NCBI GenBank assembly: GCA_017475485.1
Contig: JAFVFO010000012.1
Location: forward strand, 1-64,000
DNA from: Candidatus Gastranaerophilales bacterium
GTDB taxonomy: Bacteria > Cyanobacteriota > Vampirovibrionia > Gastranaerophilales > Gastranaerophilaceae
Reading direction: 5' to 3'
DNA length: 64,000 nucleotides
The notes under the pieces were generated by a model. That model had not been told where the DNA came from, did no database searches, and saw nothing but the letters and a program-made list of their open reading frames with translations. The position numbers were made by a program, and so were the translations under genes. Positions 46,628 through 55,429 of the stretch are shown here, piece after piece (the first letter of the stretch is position 1; each line of letters starts with the position of its first letter).

Positions 46628-48033
46628 TGATTAGTTTGATTTTATTATCTCCCGTTTTTATATGTTTAATATTGTTTCTTATAAAAAATAGGGAACTAAA
46701 TACTATTTTAATTAATATTTATGCAATTATTCATTTTATTTGCTCTATATGCCTGTGTATAGGGTATAACCCCCGCGATATAGAGCAGAAAATATTTCAA
46801 GTTGACGATTTGAATAAAATTTTTCTTATGGTTTTATCTTTGGTATTTTTGGCATTTGCAATATATAACAGCGGTTATATGAAAGAAAATAAAAACCTTA
46901 CAAGAAAATTAAGACATTATGCTTATGCGGTTTTATTTTTTGTATTATCTATGACAGGTGCAATTTTAAGTTCAAACTTAGGTATAGCTTGGGTCTTTAT
47001 AGAAGCAACAACTTTAGCAAGTGCGTATTTGATTTATTTTAATAAAACAAAACATTCTATTGAAGCTGCATGGAAATATGTTTTTATTTGTTCAATCGGT
47101 ATTGCGCTTGCTTTTGTCGGAATAATTCTTTTAACAATTGCAACGGGAGATTTAAACTCTTTATATTTTAGTGATTTATATAATAATGCTTCTAATTTTG
47201 ATAGTTTTTGGCTGAAATTATCTTTTGTATTTATTTTGTTTGGTATAGGTACAAAAATGGGGCTTGCGCCTGTTCATTTCTGGCTTCCCGATGCCCACGC
47301 GCAATCACCTTCTTCCATATCCGCTTTATTATCCGCAACGTTATTGAATTGTGCTTTTTTAGTTATATTAAAGGTTTTTAAAATAATGATTATCGCAAAT
47401 TGTGATGGCTATGCAAGGATAATGCTTTTTACAATGGGTTTTTTATCGTTATTTATAAGTGCTGTTTTTATATATCATATTAATAATTATAAAAGAATGC
47501 TTGCTTATTCTTCAATTGAAAATATGGGTATCCTTGTAATAGGCACTGCCCTTGGGGGTATAGGGTTATTTGCTTCAATTATTCATTTAATAGGTCATTC
47601 TTTTATAAAAGCGTCATTTTTTATGACATCGGGAAATATTTTAAAAATATACGGCACAAAAAAGATTAAATCCGTAAAAGGAATTTTATCTAAAGATAAA
47701 AAAACAGGCTGGCTATGGATAGCTTCCCTCGTTGGTATAACTGCTTTTCCGCCTTCGGTATTATTTATAAGCGAATTTTTTATTGTAAAAGCAATGCTCC
47801 AAAAAGAATATTATTTTATGAGTATAGTATTTTTGCTTTTGCTTACAATTGTGCTTTTCGGGCTTTTAAGAGCTGTATTTAATATGACGGCTTCGGATAA
47901 TAACGAATACAAAAAGGTCAAACTTCCCTGTTCAATGTATATTCCGCAGATTGTACTTTTAGCTTTATCTTTTATTATGGGTATTTATCTGCCATATATT
48001 GACAACATCAAAAAGGCTGTAATCGGATTTTAA
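46627..48033 (+). CDS. hyfF: HyfF/NuoN-like membrane antiporter subunit
   Basis: A 468-residue polytopic protein with the antiporter fold. Key segments are GIAWVFIEATTLASAYLIYF with the ion-path Glu, MGLAPVHFWLPDAHAQSPSS and RMLAYSSIENMGILVIG. It is the second antiporter-type subunit of the complex. ATG overlaps the previous stop by one base, indicating translational coupling. Two antiporter-like subunits in one operon match Hyf and Ehr complexes. Confidence 0.92.
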   Translation: MISLILLSPVFICLILFLIKNRELNTILINIYAIIHFICSICLCIGYNPRDIEQKIFQVDDLNKIFLMVLSLVFLAFAIYNSGYMKENKNLTRKLRHYAYAVLFFVLSMTGAILSSNLGIAWVFIEATTLASAYLIYFNKTKHSIEAAWKYVFICSIGIALAFVGIILLTIATGDLNSLYFSDLYNNASNFDSFWLKLSFVFILFGIGTKMGLAPVHFWLPDAHAQSPSSISALLSATLLNCAFLVILKVFKIMIIANCDGYARIMLFTMGFLSLFISAVFIYHINNYKRMLAYSSIENMGILVIGTALGGIGLFASIIHLIGHSFIKASFFMTSGNILKIYGTKKIKSVKGILSKDKKTGWLWIASLVGITAFPPSVLFISEFFIVKAMLQKEYYFMSIVFLLLLTIVLFGLLRAVFNMTASDNNEYKKVKLPCSMYIPQIVLLALSFIMGIYLPYIDNIKKAVIGF

Positions 48034-48044
48034 AAGGATAAATT

Positions 48045-49493
48045 ATGAATTGGATAATAACTGAAAATAATAAAAAAATAGATGCTCTTTCAATTCCGAC
48101 AATTACAATTGAAGAATTAAGAGAGGATTTAAAAGCCTTAAAATTGCGCCCTATAGGTTTTTTTGGCAAACAGGAATTTGAAAACGTAAGATTATATGTA
48201 GTGTTAGCTGATGATAAAAAAGGAAAAATACATATTTCATCCGTTTTATTTAAGCCTGATGTGAAGTCGTATAATTCTTTAACTAAAGATTTTCCTCAGC
48301 TACATAATTTTGAAAGAGAATTTTATGAAGATTTTAAAATAGAACCAAAAAATCACCCTTGGCTTAAACCCTTAAGAAATAATCAAAAAGATTACCCCTT
48401 TTTTGTAATGCAGGGTGAAGATATCCACGAAGTTGCAGTAGGGCCGATACATGCAGGAATAATTGAGCCGGGGCATTTTAGGTTTATGTGTCAGGGTGAA
48501 AAAATATACAACCTTGAAATAATGCTTGGCTATCAACACAGAAATGTAGAAAAATTAATGCTTAACCCTAATAACAGATTGGCCGAATCTATCTGCGGGG
48601 ATAGTGTTGTAGGGTATAATATGGCGTTTTCTGAAGGTATGGAAGCGCTATCCGATACGGTTATTTCAAAAAGAGCCTGCTTAATAAGAAGAATTGCCCT
48701 TGAAATGGAACGTATTGCAATACATATTGGTGATATGGGTGCAATCTCGGGAGATATGGCATATTTAATGGGTGCAAACGTTTTTGCAACAACAAGAACC
48801 CTTGTAATTAATACTATGCTTGAAATTTCGGGAAGCCGTTTTGCAAGGGGTTTAATTGATGTCGGCGGGGTTAATTTTGATATTGATAATGAAATGGCTT
48901 CAAAAATAAAAACCATGCTTAATGAAGTTTTAGAAATTGTCCACAGATGTGCAAAAATTATGCTTAAAAAACCTTCCTGTATTTCAAGAATGGAGCAAAC
49001 AGGTACGGTAAGTAAAGAAACAGCACTTTCGTTAGGTGCTGTCGGCATGGCGGCAAGGTCTTGCGCCATAGGGTTAGATTCACGCTTTGATTTTAAGGAT
49101 AAATATTATACAAAATATTCAACCGCTAAAAAACTTGAAGAAACAGGAGATGTATTTGCAAGATTTAAGTTAAGATATAAAGAAATTATTCAATCTATAC
49201 AATTTATAAATTATTTTTTAGACGAATTAAAAAATAATAAAGAAGAAATAAAAACAACTCCTAACGATTTATCCGCTAATTCTTTTGTTGTTTCAATAAC
49301 AGAAGGCTGGAGAGGAGAAATAGTTCATTGTATTATTACGGGAGTGAATTCGGAAATAATCAGATATAAAATAAAAGACCCTTCTTTTAACAATTGGTAT
49401 ATGTTATCAATGGCGGTTAGAAATAACGGTATATCTGATTTTCCGCTGTGTAACAAAAGTTTTAACTTATCATATTGCGGATGTGATTTATAA
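48045..49493 (+). CDS. hyfG: HyfG-like large subunit without canonical NiFe ligands (Ehr-type)
   Basis: A 482-residue fusion of NuoC-like (~1-125) and NuoD/large-subunit parts. The large-subunit start VGPIHAGIIEPGHFRFM is typical. The L1 position reads SICGDSVVGY, with one Cys (C184) where hydrogenases have CGxC followed by His. The C-terminal L2 position ends NLSYCGCDL, where hydrogenases have DPC-x-x-C. So both NiFe cysteine pairs are altered and hydrogenase catalysis is unlikely. The architecture fits Ehr (energy-converting hydrogenase-related) complexes described as links to complex I. Two close C-terminal Cys (478, 480) are a caveat. Confidence 0.88.
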   Translation: MNWIITENNKKIDALSIPTITIEELREDLKALKLRPIGFFGKQEFENVRLYVVLADDKKGKIHISSVLFKPDVKSYNSLTKDFPQLHNFEREFYEDFKIEPKNHPWLKPLRNNQKDYPFFVMQGEDIHEVAVGPIHAGIIEPGHFRFMCQGEKIYNLEIMLGYQHRNVEKLMLNPNNRLAESICGDSVVGYNMAFSEGMEALSDTVISKRACLIRRIALEMERIAIHIGDMGAISGDMAYLMGANVFATTRTLVINTMLEISGSRFARGLIDVGGVNFDIDNEMASKIKTMLNEVLEIVHRCAKIMLKKPSCISRMEQTGTVSKETALSLGAVGMAARSCAIGLDSRFDFKDKYYTKYSTAKKLEETGDVFARFKLRYKEIIQSIQFINYFLDELKNNKEEIKTTPNDLSANSFVVSITEGWRGEIVHCIITGVNSEIIRYKIKDPSFNNWYMLSMAVRNNGISDFPLCNKSFNLSYCGCDL

Positions 49494-49506
49494 AAAGGAT
49501 TATGAA

Positions 49507-50241
49507 ATGTTAGATACAATAAAATTAAAATATTATCAAGGTGATAAATATATTAAAGATATTCAAAATGCACCGATAAAAGACAGTTTCAGAGGCTTTC
49601 CCATTATAAAAGAAGGCGAAATAGATGTTTCTTGCTGTCCTTTAAATGCACTGAGCACCAATCCGAATAAAATTGATATGGGAAAATGCACTTTTTGCGC
49701 TAAGTGCAAATCTGAAATTATTCAATTTTCGCCTAAATATAAAATATCTTCCGCTTCAAGAGAAAATCTTATAATTAAAGAAAATATGACCTTTGAAGAA
49801 TTTGAAAAAACGGCAATTAAAGCAAGAAAAGAAATCAAAAAAATATTTTCAAAATCTTTAAAATTAAGACAAGTTTCAGCAGGCGGTTGTAACGGGTGTG
49901 AAATGGAATTAAATGCCTGCTTGAATGCTAATTTTGATATGGGCAGATTCGGTATAGAATTCACAGCTTCCCCGCGCCATGCAGACGGCCTTGTTATCAC
50001 AGGCCCGATTACAAAAAATATGGCTTATGCGCTTGAAGATTGTTATCAATCAACCCCTAATCCCAAAATTGTAATTTTAGCGGGCGCTTGTGCAATTTCA
50101 GGCGGAATATTTCAAAATTCCGATATGTTAAACAGAGAATTTATAGAAAAATATAATATTGATTTATATATACCCGGTTGCCCTATACATCCTTTAACCT
50201 TCATTAATGCGCTATTAGATTATTTAGAAATAAAGGCATAA
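49507..50241 (+). CDS. hyfI: Fused ferredoxin and HyfI/NuoB-like small subunit
   Basis: A 244-residue protein. The N-terminal part contains CTFCAKCKSE and an upstream CCP, enough for one [4Fe-4S] cluster but not the usual two. The C-terminal part is NuoB-like: GGCNGCEMELNACL, ILAGACAISGG and IPGCPIHP supply the N2-type cluster cysteines. So this single gene replaces separate HyfH and HyfI. I start at ATG 49507 after AAGGA; an in-frame GTG at 49483 would overlap the preceding gene. It ends the operon and would pass electrons to the altered large subunit. Confidence 0.88.
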   Translation: MLDTIKLKYYQGDKYIKDIQNAPIKDSFRGFPIIKEGEIDVSCCPLNALSTNPNKIDMGKCTFCAKCKSEIIQFSPKYKISSASRENLIIKENMTFEEFEKTAIKARKEIKKIFSKSLKLRQVSAGGCNGCEMELNACLNANFDMGRFGIEFTASPRHADGLVITGPITKNMAYALEDCYQSTPNPKIVILAGACAISGGIFQNSDMLNREFIEKYNIDLYIPGCPIHPLTFINALLDYLEIKA

Positions 50242-50244
50242 ATT

Positions 50245-50892
50245 ATGAAATTAATGCAAGTAAAAAAAGAGCTTGATAACATAAAAAGAACGAAATTCGG
50301 TATATCAATTCCCGAATTAAGAAAATTTGCCAAAAAACTTGCAAAAGAAAATTATAAAGAATTTATCGAACATAATGATTATTCATCTTTTGAATTAAAA
50401 ATGCTCCATGCGTTTTTAATAGGATATTTAAAAGATGATATTAATACATTGCTTAAATATTTTAAGGATTTTATACCCTATGTTGATGATTGGGCGGTTA
50501 ATGATTCTTTGTGCCAAAATTTTAGAATTGCAAGAAAATACCCCGATACTGTCTGGAATTTTTTATTAAATTATAAAAATTCCAAAAAAGAGTTTGAAAG
50601 TAGAATTGTAGCGGTTGTTTTACTTTCGCATTATTTGAATGATGAATATATAGATAGAGTGATTGAAGTAATAAATTCCTTAAATACGGATGATTATTAT
50701 TCGCAAATGGGTACAGCCTGGGCAGTTGCTACAATTATGGGCAAATATCCCGAAAAATGCTTAGAATATTTAAAATCGGAAAAGTGTAATTTAGATAAGA
50801 TAACATATAATAAATCTCTTCAAAAAATTAAAGAATCATATAGAGTGTCGGATAAAATGAAATTAATAACTAATAATTTAAAAAAATTATAG
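50245..50892 (+). CDS. AlkD-like DNA alkylation repair protein
   Basis: A 215-residue helical HEAT-like-repeat protein. It has KRTKFGISIPELRKFAKKLAK near the start, DDWAVNDSLCQNF near residue 90 and AVATIMGKYPEKCLEYLKS near 165, matching AlkD-type glycosylases for positively charged alkylated bases. The conserved DWAVND-like loop is the usual active-site region. It lies 3 bp after the hydrogenase-related operon on the same strand, so it may be cotranscribed, though unrelated in function. Confidence 0.82.
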   Translation: MKLMQVKKELDNIKRTKFGISIPELRKFAKKLAKENYKEFIEHNDYSSFELKMLHAFLIGYLKDDINTLLKYFKDFIPYVDDWAVNDSLCQNFRIARKYPDTVWNFLLNYKNSKKEFESRIVAVVLLSHYLNDEYIDRVIEVINSLNTDDYYSQMGTAWAVATIMGKYPEKCLEYLKSEKCNLDKITYNKSLQKIKESYRVSDKMKLITNNLKKL

Positions 50893-50902
50893 TTTTTATA
50901 TA

Positions 50903-51568
50903 TTAATTCATTTCAGCCAATCTTTTACCTAAGTCAAATGCAAGCTCTAAGTATTTTGGGAAATTTTCTTCATTATATTTCTTTTTATGATTTATATCAT
51001 ATAAATTACTGTCATATTTGGAATAATCATCAAATTGCAAAGTATAATAAGCATTAATTACTTCACAATATCCGAAGCATTTTTTCAAAAATTCCTTATC
51101 ATCTCCTAAAATTACAGGGTAATTGCGTTCTTTATAATCTTCCATAGAGCAATTCATTGTATATATTAAACCTATGGGCATGTATTTATTTATAATTCTT
51201 TTTACACCGCCGTTTACTTCGTCTTTTAAATATGAATAGCAAGGAAACATTAATCGTTCAACAAAAGCCCTGAATAAACTTGTCGGATATGAAAAATAAA
51301 CAGGAGTTCCGATAATTATTGAGTCTGCTTGTAAAATGTTTTCCAATACAGGTCTTAATTCATCTTTATAAGCGCATAAGCCGTTTGTTGTTGAGCCTTT
51401 GCGTTTGCAGGCAAAACAGCTTATACAGCCTTTATAATTTAAATTAACAAGGTCAATATATTCAACGTCTGCTCCTGCTTTGAGTGCTCCTTGTTGAGCG
51501 TTTTTTAACAGACGCGCGGTGTTAAAATTTTTTCTAGGGCTTGCATTTAAGATGATAACTTTTTTCAT
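50903..51568 (-). CDS. NAD(P)H-dependent FMN-binding flavodoxin-family oxidoreductase
   Basis: A 221-residue flavoprotein. LNASPRKNFNTARLLKNAQ is the phosphate-binding loop of the flavodoxin-like fold. A cysteine block, GCISCFACKRKG, with a later Cys resembles iron-sulfur flavoproteins. IIIGTPVYFSYPTSLFRAF is the FMN-ring segment. Such proteins carry out two-electron reductions of quinones, nitro compounds or other acceptors. It is 9 bp downstream of a CMD-cupin gene and near a TetR gene, typical of a stress-inducible oxidoreductase operon. Confidence 0.83.
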   Translation of the reverse strand: MKKVIILNASPRKNFNTARLLKNAQQGALKAGADVEYIDLVNLNYKGCISCFACKRKGSTTNGLCAYKDELRPVLENILQADSIIIGTPVYFSYPTSLFRAFVERLMFPCYSYLKDEVNGGVKRIINKYMPIGLIYTMNCSMEDYKERNYPVILGDDKEFLKKCFGYCEVINAYYTLQFDDYSKYDSNLYDINHKKKYNEENFPKYLELAFDLGKRLAEMN

Positions 51569-51577
51569 ACCTGTTCC

Positions 51578-52435
51578 TTATTTCAATTTATTGTATTCTT
51601 CGTCACTTACGGCTTCCAGCCATTGTGTAGAAAGTTCTTCTCCATCTACTTCTATTGCAAGATGAGAAAACCAGCTATCAGGCGCTGCCCCATGCCAATG
51701 TTTAACATTTGCCGGAATATTGATAACATCCCCCGGTTTCATTTCAACGGGTTCTTTTCCTGATTCCTGATAATAACCTCTGCCCCCTATTGCAATTAAC
51801 ATTTGGCCGCCGCCTGTTTTTGCTTTATGTATATGCCAATTATTTCGGGTTTTAGGTTCAAAAGTTACGTTGTAAATTTTTACCTGACTTGTTGAAACGG
51901 GTGCAATATAACTTTGCCCGATAAAATATTTTGCATAAGCCGTATTTTCTTCGCCAATCGGAAACATTAAGTTTAGCGCATATTTTTCTTTATCGCTTAG
52001 AGGTTTTATAGGTTCATTCCATACTTCACGCGCCAGATTAAATGTTGCCCAAGCCTTAGGCCAGCCTGAATAAAATGCGCTGTGGGTTATTGCTGCTGCA
52101 ATTTCTTCCCTTGTAACCCCGTTATTTTTTGCGTTTTGCAGATGATGTTTTAAGGAAGTATCTGTTATTCCTTGCGACATTAAAGCAACAACCGTTATTA
52201 TGCACCTTGTTTTAATCGGAATATCTTGATTGTTCCAATTTTCACCAAACAGAATATCGTCATTAAAATGTGCAAATTCGGGTGCAAAATCTCCCAAATT
52301 ATCTCTGCCTGCCGTTTGTACTATTTTATTTGTCATAGGTTTATTTTCTCCTTTATTTTTATTTAGGGCAAAACAATAATTCTCCATAAATAAGCATATC
52401 ATTAAAGTTAAAATTAAAATTGATTTAATATTCAT
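51578..52435 (-). CDS. Exported carboxymuconolactone decarboxylase-cupin fusion protein
   Basis: A 285-residue protein. An N-terminal signal peptide (KSILILTLMICLFMENYCFA) is followed by a CMD domain with KTRCIITVVALMSQGITD and REEIAAAITHSAFYSGWP. A C-terminal cupin has HIHKAKTGGGQMLIAIGG and DVINIPANVKHWHGAAPD, with His residues able to bind metal. This domain pair is common but its substrate is unknown. ATG 52435 lacks a strong site close by. It is probably regulated with the neighbouring flavoprotein by the upstream TetR gene. Confidence 0.85.
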   Translation of the reverse strand: MNIKSILILTLMICLFMENYCFALNKNKGENKPMTNKIVQTAGRDNLGDFAPEFAHFNDDILFGENWNNQDIPIKTRCIITVVALMSQGITDTSLKHHLQNAKNNGVTREEIAAAITHSAFYSGWPKAWATFNLAREVWNEPIKPLSDKEKYALNLMFPIGEENTAYAKYFIGQSYIAPVSTSQVKIYNVTFEPKTRNNWHIHKAKTGGGQMLIAIGGRGYYQESGKEPVEMKPGDVINIPANVKHWHGAAPDSWFSHLAIEVDGEELSTQWLEAVSDEEYNKLK

Positions 52436-52486
52436 TTTATCCTCTATAACGATTTTCCGAGTTTATAGGCTTCTTTTAGGTATTTT

Positions 52487-53095
52487 TCATATCTTCTCCT
52501 TATAATTATTAATAATAGGTATTAATTGAATATCGGAAAATTCTTTTATCATTTTTTCGGGGTTAAATTCATCATCCGACATACACCAAATTGTAAACAT
52601 TCCGTACATTTGAGCCAGTATCATTTCACAAAGAGTATTTATGGGCGTATCCGGTTTTAATTCTTTATTTTCAACAGCTTGAGATAAGATATTTTTAAGC
52701 ATTTCAAAATCATAATGCCATTTAATCTTTCCCATGCTTTCATTATTTTGATTTTTTTCAACAAGACCTTTTATCCATTCTCTTACTATATGGAGCTTAT
52801 AGCCTTGAACCTCTTTAATAAAACATTCAAAATAAAGGCAAAGCCTTTTTGTGATATCTGAATTTTTATTTTTTTCCAATTTTAATTGGGTTTCTTTGAA
52901 TAAATTTTTGCAGATTTCTAAAACGATTTCTTCTTTATGCTTAAAATAGGTATAAAAAGTGCCTGTTGCCACATTTGCCCTCTGTGTAATATCGCAGACA
53001 CTTAAATTATAAAATCCCTTTTCTTTTATAAGTTTATTTGTTGTATCAAGAAGTTTTTGCCTTGTTTTCAGAGCATTTTCCTGCCTTGTTGCCAT
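52487..53095 (-). CDS. TetR family transcriptional regulator
   Basis: A 202-residue protein. The N-terminal helix-turn-helix reads GFYNLSVCDITQRANVATGT then FYTYFKHKEEIVLE. The rest is an all-helical ligand-binding domain. AAAGGAG precedes its ATG. Directly upstream lie a TATAAT (minus strand) and two palindromes (53131-53145 and 53146-53158), one within the promoter spacer, so autorepression is likely. Probable targets are the CMD-cupin and flavoprotein genes on the same strand just downstream. Confidence 0.88.
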   Translation of the reverse strand: MATRQENALKTRQKLLDTTNKLIKEKGFYNLSVCDITQRANVATGTFYTYFKHKEEIVLEICKNLFKETQLKLEKNKNSDITKRLCLYFECFIKEVQGYKLHIVREWIKGLVEKNQNNESMGKIKWHYDFEMLKNILSQAVENKELKPDTPINTLCEMILAQMYGMFTIWCMSDDEFNPEKMIKEFSDIQLIPIINNYKEKI

Positions 53096-53118
53096 TTTAA
53101 CTCCTTTAATTTAAAAAT

Positions 53119-53124
53119 ATTATA
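53119..53124 (-). promoter_or_regulatory. -10 element of the TetR gene
   Basis: TGG-TATAAT on the minus strand is an extended -10. It lies 24 bases before the TetR ATG at 53095, leaving room for the AAAGGAG ribosome-binding site. The adjacent palindromes would block it when occupied. Confidence 0.5.
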
Positions 53125-53130
53125 CCATAA

Positions 53131-53158
53131 ATGAACTCTGTTCATTGAATACTATTCA
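53131..53158. promoter_or_regulatory. Tandem palindromic operators, probable TetR binding site
   Basis: Two abutting inverted repeats: ATGAAC-TCT-GTTCAT and TGAAT-ACT-ATTCA. Both are perfect palindromes with 3-bp centres. They sit over the -35/-10 region of the TetR gene. A TetR dimer at each is a reasonable reading. Confidence 0.55.
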
Positions 53159-53337
53159 TTATTTATGTTAATATCTAACACAGGAGTTAAGAGAATTATA
53201 TAATAATAAACTTAGAAATGTGTTTATGATAAACAATTGAAATGTCGGCAGTGTTAATATTGCCGGTATTTATTTAAAAAATATTTTTTTTCATGTTTTA
53301 ATAAATATGTGTTGTCAGGTTTCAATAAAGGATTTTT

Positions 53338-53583
53338 ATGAAAATACCAAAAATTTCATTTTCGGTTTTAAATTTTTCTGCGAAAAAAAGCTATTCACAG
53401 ATTTTTTTAGTTTTTTATAGTAAACTCCTTTGTTATTTTTATTATATATTAAATTCAAAAGAACAAAAAATTATTGTTTTAACCGTAAACCCTGATACAA
53501 TAGAAACAAGATTTAATAACCCTGTTTTTAAAATACAAAGATATTTAGCTTATAATTTATCAGGCGATATTGAATTATTTTAA
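53338..53583 (+). CDS. Hypothetical 81-aa protein, perhaps a gene fragment
   Basis: ATG 53338 has an AAAGGA site 5 bases upstream. The first half is hydrophobic and aromatic. The second half (IIVLTVNPDTIETRFNNPVF) faintly resembles the N-terminus of WecG/TagA-type glycosyltransferases, but the rest of that domain is absent. It may be a remnant or an unrelated small protein. The next gene begins 34 bp downstream. Confidence is low. Confidence 0.3.
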   Translation: MKIPKISFSVLNFSAKKSYSQIFLVFYSKLLCYFYYILNSKEQKIIVLTVNPDTIETRFNNPVFKIQRYLAYNLSGDIELF

Positions 53584-53617
53584 ATTATATTTGCCTTTTT
53601 TGAAAGGAGAGGATAAT

Positions 53618-55234
53618 ATGAAAAAACTTTTTATATTATTAATAATGATTTTAATATGTTCTATAAACTATGTATTTGCAAGGACAGAAGAATTTAAAGA
53701 CGCTGTTTTAAAAAACAGACTATTTTCAATTTCCATACCGCAAAATTTAAAAGGTTTTTATACTGTTAAAAAAGAAAAAAATAAAATTTCAATCTATCAT
53801 AAAAATTCCAAACATTCAGGCTTTGGCGGTTTTGCATTTGGAATTAAAGCATATAAAAACCCTGCTGACCATGCGGTATTACCGGGGAGCAGAAAACTTG
53901 GCGAACTGACGGATAAAAAAGGAAATTTATATGATATTGTCCTAAAACACCCGACAGATGTTCAATATGATTATACAAAAAGCGAAACTCCGCCTGAATC
54001 TTTTAAACTCCTTTATGATTTAGGGGAAAATATAAATATTAAAGGAATAAATGGTGCAACATATTTTAAAAACCAAGGTATGAAAGGAGAGGATTTATAT
54101 CAAAGCATTTTAGAAAAATATAAAACCGCACTGATTGAAAAATGGGATTCTGATAAACTTGAAAAAGAAAATATGAGCTATATGTATAATATAATTCCTT
54201 CAAATAAAATAGGATATACATATTATGATATTAATGCCGATGGGATTGATGAACTTGTAATCGGTGAAATTGCGCAAGGTAATTGGAGAGGTGTAATTTA
54301 TGATATTTACACAATGGTTGATAGAAAACCGGCCCATGTGATTAGCGGCGGGCAAAGAAACAGATACTATGTTTGCGATAATTCTTTCGTTTGCAGGGAG
54401 TATTCATCGGGTGCCGCTGAAAGCGGAGTTGATGTTTATAATTTGGTTGAAAATTCAACAGAATTATTCCCGCAGGTAAGTTTTAAATATGACGGATACA
54501 AAAACCCTAAAAACCCTTATTTTATCTCATATAGTGATGAAAATTACGAAAATTATCCTGAAAAAGAATTCAGAGAAAGAAAAAAAATCTTTGAAAAATA
54601 TGAAAGATTTAATTATATCCCGTTAAATAATATACAAATAACCGATAAATTAAAAGATAAATATAACCCTAAAAAAGATTATTTTGACTATTCTGTTGTG
54701 TTAGAAGAATTTCCAAAGGATTACTATTACACAACCGTAAAAATAAATAAATCAAAAGAACGCATTTTAATAATTACTAATGAAATTGATAAAAATAATA
54801 ATTCTAATCAAGGTTTATTTTATTACTTTGATAAAAATGGTTTTGTCTATCCGCTCGGACTAATTGAAAGCGGGACTCCATTTACGCAATCAATAAATTA
54901 TCTTTATTATAACGATGAAAATAAAGATATAAAATTTTATATGTCGGATAAAAAATTAGAAATAATAAAATCTATCGCAAATACAAAAGAAGAAAGAAAT
55001 AATATTGTGTTTGCCACAATAAAAAGTGCTGATAAATTCAAAGGTGATTTTGGCGAACCTGCAGGCGATGATATTAAAAAAGTTACAATAGATGGGTTTT
55101 ATTTTGAATATCATAAAGGGCAATATAAAAGAGAATATATAAAAAATCTTATGAAAGAATGTATAAAAGAAGGGGTTAAAACTCAGGTTCAGATGTATTG
55201 CCAAATGGTTAAAAAATTACATCCTGAGAATTAA
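53618..55234 (+). CDS. Secreted hypothetical protein
   Basis: Starting at ATG 53618, after GAAAGGAGAGG, gives 538 residues with a signal peptide (KKLFILLIMILICSINYVFA). An earlier in-frame ATG at 53570 would place 16 residues before it. The mature protein is rich in Lys, Asn and Tyr. YYDINADGIDELVIGEI near residue 205 is an EF-hand/FG-GAP-like calcium loop (D-x-N-x-D-G). I recognise no family. It shares a TTAA with a small convergent ORF. Confidence 0.75.
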   Translation: MKKLFILLIMILICSINYVFARTEEFKDAVLKNRLFSISIPQNLKGFYTVKKEKNKISIYHKNSKHSGFGGFAFGIKAYKNPADHAVLPGSRKLGELTDKKGNLYDIVLKHPTDVQYDYTKSETPPESFKLLYDLGENINIKGINGATYFKNQGMKGEDLYQSILEKYKTALIEKWDSDKLEKENMSYMYNIIPSNKIGYTYYDINADGIDELVIGEIAQGNWRGVIYDIYTMVDRKPAHVISGGQRNRYYVCDNSFVCREYSSGAAESGVDVYNLVENSTELFPQVSFKYDGYKNPKNPYFISYSDENYENYPEKEFRERKKIFEKYERFNYIPLNNIQITDKLKDKYNPKKDYFDYSVVLEEFPKDYYYTTVKINKSKERILIITNEIDKNNNSNQGLFYYFDKNGFVYPLGLIESGTPFTQSINYLYYNDENKDIKFYMSDKKLEIIKSIANTKEERNNIVFATIKSADKFKGDFGEPAGDDIKKVTIDGFYFEYHKGQYKREYIKNLMKECIKEGVKTQVQMYCQMVKKLHPEN

Positions 55235-55347
55235 TTCGCGCAAAAATTTATGATTCCGTTTAAAGGATCCTTACCTGCTTTTACCGCTTCACAGAATTTA
55301 TGCGCAACTTGCTCTACTGCATTGTATTCTTTAATATCATCTCTCAT
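55231..55347 (-). pseudogene. Truncated 38-aa NTF2/SnoaL-like gene start
   Basis: ATG 55347 has a clear AAAGGAG site 7 bases upstream, so expression is plausible. The product (EYNAVEQVAHKFCEAVKAGK) resembles the first helix of NTF2-like or lumazine-binding proteins, but the frame stops after 38 residues. A truncated gene is the likely explanation. It is divergent from an HxlR regulator 83 bp away. It shares stop bases (TTAA) with the convergent secreted protein gene. HxlR regulators often control a divergent gene. Confidence 0.45.
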
Positions 55348-55429
55348 TTTTAAACTCCTTTATTTTTAACTATAAATATGGTAAGCTATCAGTATAAATT
55401 TTACAAGTACGGTAATAAAGGTAACTGCC

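Noticed and set aside
48533..49069. 178-codon open frame antisense to the large-subunit gene
   Set aside because: It is fully inside a strongly conserved gene in another frame, without a ribosome-binding site or recognisable domain.
43032..50241. Functional group 4 [NiFe] hydrogenase
   Set aside because: Large-subunit Cys motifs that bind nickel are not intact, and no maturation genes are adjacent; I prefer an Ehr-type complex.
53220..53337. Terminator hairpin GGCAGTG ... TTGCC upstream of the 81-aa ORF
   Set aside because: The stem is short and imperfect and lacks a clear T-run directly after it.
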